NCBI GenBank assembly: GCA_035575035.1
Contig: DATLYH010000096.1
Span: forward strand, 1-32,779
Source of the DNA: DATLYH01 sp035575035
GTDB lineage: Bacteria; Planctomycetota; Planctomycetia; Gemmatales; Gemmataceae
Length of the DNA stretch: 32,779 nucleotides
Direction of reading: 5' to 3'
Shown: piece by piece, positions 1 to 7,157 of the stretch
Numbering within the stretch: position 1 is the stretch's first letter
Layout: each line of letters opens with the position of its first letter
Notes under the pieces: generated by a model
What the model was told of the DNA's origin: nothing
Database searches by the model: none
What the model saw: only the letters and a program-made list of their open reading frames with translations
Program-made: the position numbers and the translations under genes

Positions 1-1516
1 CGGGCGGGACGGCCGGGGGCTGGGGTTGATCGGACCGGCCAGGCGGCGCCGAGCCGGACGGCACCAGGCCGACTAGCCATAACAGGACACAAGCGCCGAC
101 GCCGACCGCCGCGCCGACCGCGCCGCCGCCCAACCAGGCGCCGATAGGACGGCCGGCAACTTTCTCCTTGCGAGAGGCGGCCTCGGGGGCCGCTTCCTCG
201 AATTCGGTCGGCTCCTCGGCCCCTTCTTCGGCAATTTCTTCCCGAGCAGCCCTTCCCTCGATGGTTGGCCCGCTGATGCTGCCGGCTTCCGTCAGCCCGC
301 TTCCCTCATCCTGCCCTCTCCCCTCTCGGGGGGTCTCCGGCGCCGGACGTGCTTCCACGGAGCGACGCGTCTCAGCGTTTTCATCCATCTCAAGTAACTC
401 GGCCGCCACTGCCCCAGATGACGGCTCACCGCCCGAAGTGCCGGCCCTGAACGGTCCGCCCAGGTCAACCGCGGACGAATCGACCGACGCCCCGGCACCG
501 GACGGCGAAACATCCACGTCCAGCTGGTCCAGGTCCACGCCCGACTCGACCGCCTCGGCGATCCGGTCGCGCCCGGAGGGACGCTCGCCCAGGTTGACGG
601 CCGAACCGGAAATATCCGGCAGCTGCGTTGCGCCCGTGCCGACCGCCTCCGGCTCAGGCAGCGGCGTCTTCGGACCCAGGTCGGCGCCGGTGGCGCTGCG
701 GCCAGAGTCGAGGTTAATGTCCGACGTGCCGGCGGCGAAGACCTCGTCGGTCAGGTCGATCACCGGCGGCTCGATCGAGGCTTCCGCCCCCAGATCGGCT
801 CTGGCGGCTTCCTCGAGCTGCCGCGGCGGCCGCAACGACACGTCCGACGGCGGCCCCAGCCCCACGCCCGACAACTCCTCCTCGGGGGCCGGCGGCGGCG
901 CATATCGCAGCAGGTCGGCATCGGAAGGCGAATCAATGCGGATCTCAGCCTCGGTCCCCAAGGGCTCGCGGGGCTGGTCCTGCACCAGAGAGTCCCAGCG
1001 GACCATCGACGCTCCGCTCGGTGGCCCCGACGAGTCGGCAAGAATGTTGCCGCTGTCAGAGGTATCCCCTCGCTTCAGGGCGCCGGAGGAACCGATCAGG
1101 TCGTCGGCTTCGAAGACAACCGCCTCCTCTCCCTCGGTGCCGGGGGGCGGCGGCTTCGGGACGGACGGCCCGCGGAGGTCCTGCGCGGATGGGGAGTCAA
1201 ACTCAAGCTGGCCCGGCCCCTCGTCGTCCGGCGGCTTCTGCTCGACCAGCGACGCCCACGCAGTGCTGGAAGCGCCGCTGATCGGCTCGGCTTGCCGGGG
1301 GGCGGCGGACGGCTCGCCCAGATCGATTTCTGAGTCGGACCCGGTCATCCCCTGCCTGGAGATGGAGGCCCCGGCCCCCTCCAGTCGGACGACAGGCGCC
1401 TCGCCGCTCCCGCCCTCCTCAGGGGGGAGCCCGAGATCAACCGCCGACGAGCAGTGCGGGCACACCGCCAGGTCGTCGGGGTAAGACTTGTTACAGACGT
1501 TGCAGATCTTGGCCAT
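1..1516 (-). CDS. Zinc-ribbon, low-complexity single-TM protein (3' end outside window)
   Basis: An open frame runs from the ATG at 1516 to the window edge, giving about 505 residues with no stop seen. The N-terminus is a zinc ribbon with C5-x2-C8 and C19-x2-C22. Residues of about 30-455 are acidic, rich in Ser/Pro/Gly/Glu and probably disordered. A short motif S-x-[VI]-[DN]-L-G recurs near residues 24, 62, 307 and 349, and a W-x-S-L-V motif occurs near 87 and 173. One hydrophobic segment lies at about 458-485 and is followed by a Pro-rich stretch running off the edge. A weak GGAG sits 9 nt before the ATG. The gene follows the ABC exporter by 63 nt, so it may share its transcript. Planctomycetes often carry proteins with a zinc ribbon, a disordered linker, a TM and a C-terminal domain; what follows here cannot be seen. 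Function unknown. The opposite strand is also open over most of this span, but it lacks domain-like composition. Confidence 0.8.
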   Translation of the reverse strand, partial: MAKICNVCNKSYPDDLAVCPHCSSAVDLGLPPEEGGSGEAPVVRLEGAGASISRQGMTGSDSEIDLGEPSAAPRQAEPISGASSTAWASLVEQKPPDDEGPGQLEFDSPSAQDLRGPSVPKPPPPGTEGEEAVVFEADDLIGSSGALKRGDTSDSGNILADSSGPPSGASMVRWDSLVQDQPREPLGTEAEIRIDSPSDADLLRYAPPPAPEEELSGVGLGPPSDVSLRPPRQLEEAARADLGAEASIEPPVIDLTDEVFAAGTSDINLDSGRSATGADLGPKTPLPEPEAVGTGATQLPDISGSAVNLGERPSGRDRIAEAVESGVDLDQLDVDVSPSGAGASVDSSAVDLGGPFRAGTSGGEPSSGAVAAELLEMDENAETRRSVEARPAPETPREGRGQDEGSGLTEAGSISGPTIEGRAAREEIAEEGAEEPTEFEEAAPEAASRKEKVAGRPIGAWLGGGAVGAAVGVGACVLLWLVGLVPSGSAPPGRSDQPQPPAVPP

Positions 1517-1579
1517 GATGTGCCACTCCGAAGTTGGGACCCCGTTAGCCGGGGATGGGTGTTCCGGTCCCTCCGGTCG

Positions 1580-4024
1580 TCAAACCTGCTCGGCGATTTC
1601 GTTGAACTCGATGTAATGCAGGTGGCGGTACAGCGCGTTCTGGGCCAGCAGTTCGCGGTGGTCGCCCTCTGCCTCGATCCGCCCCTTGTGCAGCAGGAAG
1701 AGCTGGTCGCAAGAGCGGATCGTCGAGATTCGGTGCGGCAGGAAGATGCACGTTCGGCCGGGCAGGATCCGGGCAAAGGTATCGTCCAGGAGCGACTTGG
1801 TGTTCTCGTCCAAGGGCGTCTCCGGCTCCTCGATGATCAAGATGGCCGGGTCACGCAGGATGGCCCGGGCCAGAGCGATGCGGAACTTCTCGCCGACCGA
1901 CAGCGAATGCCCCATCTCGCCGATGGTGGTTTCATATCCTTCGGGCAACTTCTGGATGAAATGATGAGCATGAGCGGTCTTGGCCGCCTCGATGATTTGC
2001 GGCAGGGTGAAGCCCGGGTCGCCGCAGCCGATGTTGTTGGCTACGGTGTCGTGAAAGACCAGATCCTGCTGCATCACCATGGCGATCTGGGCCCGCAACG
2101 AGTCGAGTGTCACCCAGCGCAGGTTGTGCTCGTCGATGCGGATTTCACCGGTGGTCGGGTCGAGGAAGCGCGGGATCAGATAGACCAGAGCGTGCTTCTC
2201 CAGGTCGTCGGGACCAATGATGCCGACGCGCTGGCCGGCCTGGATCGTCAGGGTAACATTCTGAAGGAGCATGCGGTTGGAGCCGGGCTCGCGCAGACTG
2301 ACATTGTCGAACTCCAGCCGTCGGGTCATCGGCGGCAGGAACTCGGCGCCGACCACCTGGCCGACGTCGCCGGGCCGGTCGAGGAAGGCGAACAGCTGCA
2401 CCGCCGCCTCACGGCCGCGGCGGAGGAAGCGGCGGTGTTCCAGGAAGTTCTCAGCCGGCCAGTAGAGGCTGACCAGGGCGGCCGCCAGGGTGATGGCGCT
2501 AGCGACGCCAAGTTGACCGTGCAATACGATCAGCCCGCCGACGTACAAGAGCACCAACGCCGCCAAGGTGGCCAGGCACAACAGCAGCGGCCGGTAGATC
2601 GCTTCGCCGCGGTAGCGCAGTCGCTGCGCCTGCGCGTACCGAGCCAGCTGCCGCTCCACCCGCCGCTGGTTGAATAGCTCCATCAGGTAGACCTTGACCA
2701 GGCGCATCATCATCAGACTCTCGCGGATCAGCGCCAGCCGCTCTGCCGCCTGGCTGGCCGCGATTCGCCCCCGTCGCCGGAAATAGGCCGCCGCCTGCCC
2801 GCCGATCAGCCAGACCAACGCCGCGAACAACAGGAAGGCCAGCGCCAGCCAGAAGTTCACCACCAGGGCGAAGGCCAGGACCAGGACGAACTTGACCGGT
2901 TCGCGGAAGGCAACGGTCAGCCAGTAATACAGCGCATCGTGGACTGCCTCGACATGGCGGGTGAAGATGCTGACCGCCTCGCTGGGGCCCAGGGCCTTGA
3001 AGGCCAGCGTCCCCAGGCGGAAGGTGTGGTGATAGACGGCCCGACGCAGCCGGGTAGACGCCTCGATGACCGCCCGGGCCGCCATCTCATGGTTAAGATA
3101 GCTGGCCACAGCCCGGAGCAGTCCAAGGACAACGCCGATGATCAGCAGGCCGGTCAGGTAGGTGATGTTGCCGTGCTTCCACATCCAGGGATTCCAGCGG
3201 GCCAGGGTGGCGGCCACTGGACCCGATATCGGGCTGCGCAGGTGGGTCCGGACGACCAAGGGCAGGACGCCGGTGTTGTCCAGGACGGGTTTCGAAGCAG
3301 CGGTCCCCTCGGCGTAGGCCTGCAACCGCTGGAACATCTCATCACGGAGGTCGGTGTCGGTCCGGCTGCCCTCCTGCTGGGCACGGGCGTTGAAGAGCAT
3401 GTAGAGGTGGGCGTACCAGACAGCCTCCAGGTCGGCTTCCTTGAGGACGGCAGGGTCGGCCTGGAGTAGCGCGGCGGTCCGGTCGGGGGGAATGCCGGCG
3501 CCGGTTTCCTGGTCCTGCAACAGACCGAGCCGCGGGTCGGTCCCGGCGACCTCCCCGTGCTTGCGCCACGCGCGCAAGACCCGCTCCTGCTCGGCAGGCG
3601 GCAACTCCGCGAAAGCAGGGATTGCCACAGCCCCCGCTTCGCCGCCGACATGCGTCGCCAGGAGTTTGTACAGATAAGTCCGCCAGAGGAATTCCTTCTG
3701 CCGCGGCGGCAAGGCCCGGATTTGCTCCGGCGTCAGCTTCTCGTAAGACGACGACTCGAGGCCGAGGTCTTTGAGGCCCTGCGGCCCCTGCTCGGCCCAC
3801 TTCGAGGCAAAAGCGGCCTGCTCCCCGGGAAGCAGACCGTTGTAGGGGGGGATCTGCCCGTGAGAGACCACCAGATCGGCGAACAGCCAGAGCACGGCCA
3901 AGAGGACGACGTAGAGCACCCCCGTAACGACGGCGGCCGCCAGGGCCGACCACTTGGCGACGGCGTTGTAGTTCAGATACCCCCACGCCCGGGCAAAGGC
4001 TTTGCGCTCAGCTTCTTGTTCCAC
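1580..4024 (-). CDS. ABC exporter half-transporter with degenerate Walker A and large ectodomain
   Basis: A membrane domain is fused to an ABC ATPase domain (814 aa from the preferred GTG at 4024). The GTG has GGAGGAG 5 nt upstream; an in-frame TTG at 4048 is the alternative. TM1 is at about 27-52. A region of about 230 residues outside the membrane core (53-280) precedes the next TM at about 289-312, with further TMs at about 373-410 and 478-520. The nucleotide-binding domain spans about 565-814. The C-loop is LSVGE (708-712), the H-loop His is 764, and the D-loop reads TPLD. The Walker A position reads GPDDLEKHA (604-612) instead of G-x-x-G-x-G-K-S/T: the Lys is kept but the glycines and Ser/Thr are lost. 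Walker B ends in EE (732-733) rather than DE. ATP hydrolysis at this site may be weak or absent, so the protein might need a partner subunit or act as a regulator. The substrate is not predictable. The gene lies downstream of an ABC-2 permease. Confidence 0.9.
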   Translation of the reverse strand: MEQEAERKAFARAWGYLNYNAVAKWSALAAAVVTGVLYVVLLAVLWLFADLVVSHGQIPPYNGLLPGEQAAFASKWAEQGPQGLKDLGLESSSYEKLTPEQIRALPPRQKEFLWRTYLYKLLATHVGGEAGAVAIPAFAELPPAEQERVLRAWRKHGEVAGTDPRLGLLQDQETGAGIPPDRTAALLQADPAVLKEADLEAVWYAHLYMLFNARAQQEGSRTDTDLRDEMFQRLQAYAEGTAASKPVLDNTGVLPLVVRTHLRSPISGPVAATLARWNPWMWKHGNITYLTGLLIIGVVLGLLRAVASYLNHEMAARAVIEASTRLRRAVYHHTFRLGTLAFKALGPSEAVSIFTRHVEAVHDALYYWLTVAFREPVKFVLVLAFALVVNFWLALAFLLFAALVWLIGGQAAAYFRRRGRIAASQAAERLALIRESLMMMRLVKVYLMELFNQRRVERQLARYAQAQRLRYRGEAIYRPLLLCLATLAALVLLYVGGLIVLHGQLGVASAITLAAALVSLYWPAENFLEHRRFLRRGREAAVQLFAFLDRPGDVGQVVGAEFLPPMTRRLEFDNVSLREPGSNRMLLQNVTLTIQAGQRVGIIGPDDLEKHALVYLIPRFLDPTTGEIRIDEHNLRWVTLDSLRAQIAMVMQQDLVFHDTVANNIGCGDPGFTLPQIIEAAKTAHAHHFIQKLPEGYETTIGEMGHSLSVGEKFRIALARAILRDPAILIIEEPETPLDENTKSLLDDTFARILPGRTCIFLPHRISTIRSCDQLFLLHKGRIEAEGDHRELLAQNALYRHLHYIEFNEIAEQV

Positions 4025-4173
4025 GGAGTCTCCTCCGTCTACGGCCAATGATCCGGTCCCCGAACGATCTACCCTGGATTCTTCAACGGTAGCCTGATCT
4101 TAACAGAATTTGCGGGATTTGCACGGGGGAACCCGCAGACGGGCGGCGGCGACCCGGCCGCTCTGCCGGCATT

Positions 4174-5415
4174 TTAGGCCAGATCGCGATCTTCGAACAG
4201 GATCAACCCTAGCAGCAGGCCGATCGCCGTGTACATCGCCGCCAAAATCCCCGCTTGGGCGACATGGAAGAAGAACCGGTCCAACGGGGGCGGCGCGTCG
4301 GAGAGCAGGGCCGAATCGACCCGGAACAGGTCGAGAGACGGGATAAGGGTATCGAACAGCTGAGCCATGAACGTCAACAGCTGGGAGACGGCCGAGGCGC
4401 TCGGGTCGATCTCCTGCCGGCGGCGGGCGATGTGCACCAGGACAGGGGTCAGGTGGCCCAGGAAGTAGACCAGCAGGCAGCTGACCAGGTTGACCACCAG
4501 CGGCAACCGGGTGGCCAAGGCAGTGGCCACGGCCAGGAGCACCATCACTTGGCAAAAGCCGAGCACCACCCCAGGGAGCACGTCGCCAGTCTCAATGGCC
4601 CACTGGAAGGCACCGCGGAGAAAGTCGGCCGCCTCGGTGCTTGGGGCGTAATTTTGCAGAAAGGCAGTCCACGAGGCCGGCTGCGGAATGGGGGGCAGCT
4701 GGTCGATCGGGTCGCGGCGCTTATAGAGCAGCACCCAGTTGAACCACCAGGCCAGCAGCGTGGTCATGACCAGGCCGGCCAGCAGAATACCGGCGAACTT
4801 GCCGAGCAGGAACTGCCGCCGTGAGACCGGCTTGCTCATCAAGGTGACAGCGGTTCGGCCCTCGATTTCCTCGGTGATCGACATGCCGGCGGCCAGCACG
4901 CCAAAGATCAACGCCGCCAGCATGATAAAGTCATAGCCCAGCTGCTTCACCATGACGTAGTCCTCGCCGAAGGTGAAGTAGGGGATGATTGGGGAAATGG
5001 TCATCAGGGTAAAGGCGAACCCGGTGAGCAGCCAGAACATCGGTTGGCGGACCCCCTCGCGGAAGGCGGCCAGGGCCACGGCACCCCCCTTGGGCCAAAC
5101 CCACAGAATCGCCACCAGCGGGATCGCCACTGCATCCAGACTCAGCTGCAAGTGCAGGATCGACCCGTAAATCCGTCCCCACCATTCGAGCGTTTCCCGA
5201 TCGTGAATTGTCACCATCAACACGACCGGCACCAGCGCAATCCCCACGATGACCCCCAGGATCGTCAGGACCTTGCCGACCGGTCCTCCTTGGCCGGGCT
5301 GACGGAACCAGGACGAGATCAGATCCCAGCCGACGGCGCCGGCCCAGGGGACTGCCGCCACCACCTGAATGAGACTCAAGACAAGGCCCGTTCCGAGCAG
5401 TTGGAGCCAGCTCAT
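4174..5415 (-). CDS. ABC-2 type multi-TM permease
   Basis: A 413-aa integral membrane protein. Hydrophobic segments lie near residues 5-25, 45-65, 90-110, 125-145, 160-180, 210-230, 285-330 and 385-405. The loop around 185-205 (ending SRRQFLLGK, after an E-E-I-E-G-R-T stretch) is typical of ABC-2/NosY-like permeases. Such proteins form the membrane part of ABC systems and normally pair with a separate ATPase. No intact single-domain ATPase adjoins it. The next gene downstream, 149 nt away, is a fused exporter with a degenerate Walker A, so the energising subunit may be encoded elsewhere. It lies 32 nt after the acylphosphatase gene on the same strand, which suggests co-transcription. The ATG at 5415 is the natural start, as the protein begins directly with a hydrophobic segment. 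Substrate unknown. Confidence 0.88.
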   Translation of the reverse strand: MSWLQLLGTGLVLSLIQVVAAVPWAGAVGWDLISSWFRQPGQGGPVGKVLTILGVIVGIALVPVVLMVTIHDRETLEWWGRIYGSILHLQLSLDAVAIPLVAILWVWPKGGAVALAAFREGVRQPMFWLLTGFAFTLMTISPIIPYFTFGEDYVMVKQLGYDFIMLAALIFGVLAAGMSITEEIEGRTAVTLMSKPVSRRQFLLGKFAGILLAGLVMTTLLAWWFNWVLLYKRRDPIDQLPPIPQPASWTAFLQNYAPSTEAADFLRGAFQWAIETGDVLPGVVLGFCQVMVLLAVATALATRLPLVVNLVSCLLVYFLGHLTPVLVHIARRRQEIDPSASAVSQLLTFMAQLFDTLIPSLDLFRVDSALLSDAPPPLDRFFFHVAQAGILAAMYTAIGLLLGLILFEDRDLA

Positions 5416-5447
5416 AGTGATCTGTGATGCTGAGGCCCGTGATCCGT

Positions 5448-5717
5448 TCAGTAACGAATGCGAAACCCTTGATGGCCGCCGGGTTCGATTTCCTCGACAC
5501 GCGTATGGTCGATGTAGGGGCCCATGCGGTCGGCCACCGCGGTCAAGAAGGCATCCACTTCGCCCGGCTCCCCTTCGGCGACCAATTCCACCCGGCCGTC
5601 GCGCAGGTTCCGGACATAACCGGAGACGGCAAAATTTTTCGCCAGGGCCTGCGCTGTGTAGCGAAAGCCGACGCCCTGGACGTGGCCCGAATAGTATACA
5701 CGCTTGCAGACGAGCAT
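5448..5717 (-). CDS. acyP: Acylphosphatase
   Basis: An 89-aa protein of the usual acylphosphatase length. The signature SGHVQGVGFRYT (10-21) holds the phosphate-binding loop and the catalytic Arg19. GYVRNLRDGRVE (33-44) holds the catalytic Asn37, and the C-terminus G-F-R-I-R-Y forms the final strand. The enzyme hydrolyses acyl phosphates such as acetyl phosphate or carbamoyl phosphate in the cytoplasm. It sits 27 nt downstream of nadK and 32 nt upstream of the ABC-2 permease, clearly within a minus-strand gene string. All catalytic residues are present, so an active enzyme is expected. Confidence 0.96.
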   Translation of the reverse strand: MLVCKRVYYSGHVQGVGFRYTAQALAKNFAVSGYVRNLRDGRVELVAEGEPGEVDAFLTAVADRMGPYIDHTRVEEIEPGGHQGFRIRY

Positions 5718-5744
5718 GGGAGCGAGTCCGGTGCTCCTGACTCC

Positions 5745-6602
5745 TTACGCTCCGGACCCCCGCGACGGTTCGGTCCGGTAGGCCGGCTGGGTTCCCCAGC
5801 GCAGCTTGTCGCGCAGGGTCTGGTAGTAACTGCGGCCCCGGACCTTGACCAGTCCGAACCTCACGGGCGCCTTCCGCACCGTGATGCGGTGCTGAACGGT
5901 CAACGGGATGTTCTCCTGACCGTCCACCACCAGAGTGGTGCCGAGCGAGGCGCGCCGAACCTCGATGGTGTACACCTTGTCGGCTGAATCGACAACGGGA
6001 CGGCTGGTCAGCGTGTGCGGGCAGATGGGGGTGAGGGCGAAGGCATCGAGCTCCTGGCCGATGATGGGACCGCCGGCCGACAGGTTATGGGCCGTGGAAC
6101 CGACGGGCGTACTGACGATGAGGCCGTCGCCGCTGACGTGGGCGACCGTGTCGCCGTCCACCAAGAGGTCAAGCTCAATCATGTGGAAGGGGGGGCCGGC
6201 GAAGATGGCGACATCGTTCAGGCCGAGGTAGGTCCGGCTCGCGTCAGGGGTCTGGACGACACACTCGAACATCAGATGGCGGGTGACCCGGTAATCGCCC
6301 TGAACGACCTGGGGGAAGACGGCCCGCAGCTCGTCGGGGCTGAGGTCGGCCAGGAAGCCGAGCTTGCCGAGGTTGACGCCGAGCACAGGAGTCTGACGGT
6401 AGCCCATCTGCCGGGCCGCCCGCAGGATGGCGCCGTCGCCGCCGAGCACCAGGGTGAGGTCGGCGGTGTGCTCGCTGAGGTCCTTGACCTGGAGGAGATC
6501 GAAAACGACGATCTCGCAGTACTGGGCGAGGAAGGGGATCAGCCGGTCGGCCTCTTCCTGCACACCCGGCCGGTTCGCGTTGCCAAGGAGGAAGATGCGC
6601 AT
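5745..6602 (-). CDS. nadK: NAD kinase
   Basis: ATP-dependent phosphorylation of NAD to NADP in the cytoplasm. From the ATG at 6602 the protein is 285 aa and begins MRIFLLGNA, the usual NadK opening. An upstream in-frame start would add 14 residues unlike the family. The GGDG motif (54-57) binds the phosphates. Other family landmarks are the conserved N-D in LGLNDVAIF, the substrate-binding region SGDGLIVSTPVGSTAHNLSA, and a closing R-S-Y-Y-Q-T-L-R-D-K-L-R-W-G segment typical of planctomycete and related enzymes. No strong ribosome binding site precedes the ATG. It follows the small membrane-protein gene by 69 nt and precedes acyP by 27 nt. Confidence 0.96.
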   Translation of the reverse strand: MRIFLLGNANRPGVQEEADRLIPFLAQYCEIVVFDLLQVKDLSEHTADLTLVLGGDGAILRAARQMGYRQTPVLGVNLGKLGFLADLSPDELRAVFPQVVQGDYRVTRHLMFECVVQTPDASRTYLGLNDVAIFAGPPFHMIELDLLVDGDTVAHVSGDGLIVSTPVGSTAHNLSAGGPIIGQELDAFALTPICPHTLTSRPVVDSADKVYTIEVRRASLGTTLVVDGQENIPLTVQHRITVRKAPVRFGLVKVRGRSYYQTLRDKLRWGTQPAYRTEPSRGSGA

Positions 6603-6644
6603 GGTAGGTGAAGGGTCGTTTGGCAGTGGAGAGCCACGGACCAA

Positions 6645-6661
6645 GTGCCTGTGCCAGGCAC
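6645..6661. repeat. Short perfect hairpin in gap before nadK
   Basis: GTGCCTG-TGC-CAGGCAC, a 7-bp perfect stem with a 3-nt loop. It lies in the 69-nt gap between the small membrane-protein gene and nadK on the minus strand. There is no T-tract, so it is more likely a dispersed palindrome or an RNA-processing element than an intrinsic terminator. Confidence 0.6.
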
Positions 6662-6671
6662 GAACGCAGCG

Positions 6672-7121
6672 TTAGGCCGCCTTTTTCCAGATATAGTGCC
6701 GCGTCTCCGCCGCCAAGAGGTGGCGGAACAGAATGAGGGTCGCCAGCAGTTGGCACAAACCGGTGACGCCCACCAGCGCGTCGCCCAGTTCGGCGGCGGC
6801 TTTTCCCTCCACCAGGAGGCGGAGCAGATGAACGGCAGCTGCGAAGACGCCGAAGAGCGGAAGCGCTGCAAGCCCGGTGAGCGCCACGAAACCCCAGCGG
6901 CTGCGGTCGAGCAACGACATCCCGCAGTACCAGAAGAGGCCCAGCAGGAGGAAGCCGAAGAGCAGCGCCTTGCCGTAGGTGAGCTGGCCCGCGTAGGCCG
7001 ACGCACACGCACGGAGTAATGTGAAAAGCCCTACGAGCGTGGCAAACCCGCTGGCGGCTTTCACATGCCGTGGGGCGGCGCGAAGCTGGGCCCGACGTGC
7101 TTCGACATCCTCCGGGGGCAT
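6672..7121 (-). CDS. Small four-TM membrane protein, unknown function
   Basis: A 149-aa protein from the ATG at 7121, which has GAGGAAG about 5 nt upstream. A TTG 18 nt earlier (7139) is in frame but lacks such a site. A charged N-terminal tail (about 1-22, with an E-A-R-R-A-Q stretch) is followed by four hydrophobic segments near 25-45, 50-68, 76-100 and 112-132, and the protein ends in KKAA. I do not recognise the family. It sits between dxs (36 nt upstream) and nadK, so it is probably co-transcribed with isoprenoid and cofactor genes, but nothing in the sequence indicates a biochemical role. Confidence 0.8.
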   Translation of the reverse strand: MPPEDVEARRAQLRAAPRHVKAASGFATLVGLFTLLRACASAYAGQLTYGKALLFGFLLLGLFWYCGMSLLDRSRWGFVALTGLAALPLFGVFAAAVHLLRLLVEGKAAAELGDALVGVTGLCQLLATLILFRHLLAAETRHYIWKKAA

Positions 7122-7157
7122 GGTACTTCCTCGGCCCAACTAACGACTAACCAGTAT

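Noticed and set aside
168..1484. Long plus-strand open frame opposite the zinc-ribbon gene
   Set aside because: It is Ser/Pro/Ala-rich noise from the complement of a GC-rich gene. The minus strand has a clear zinc ribbon and TM in a continuous frame.
1454..2677. Plus-strand open frame opposite the ABC exporter
   Set aside because: It overlaps the ATPase domain read on the minus strand and has no recognisable features.
5718..5744. Searched the nadK-acyP gap for a regulatory element
   Set aside because: Only 27 nt with no stem or motif; ordinary operon spacing.
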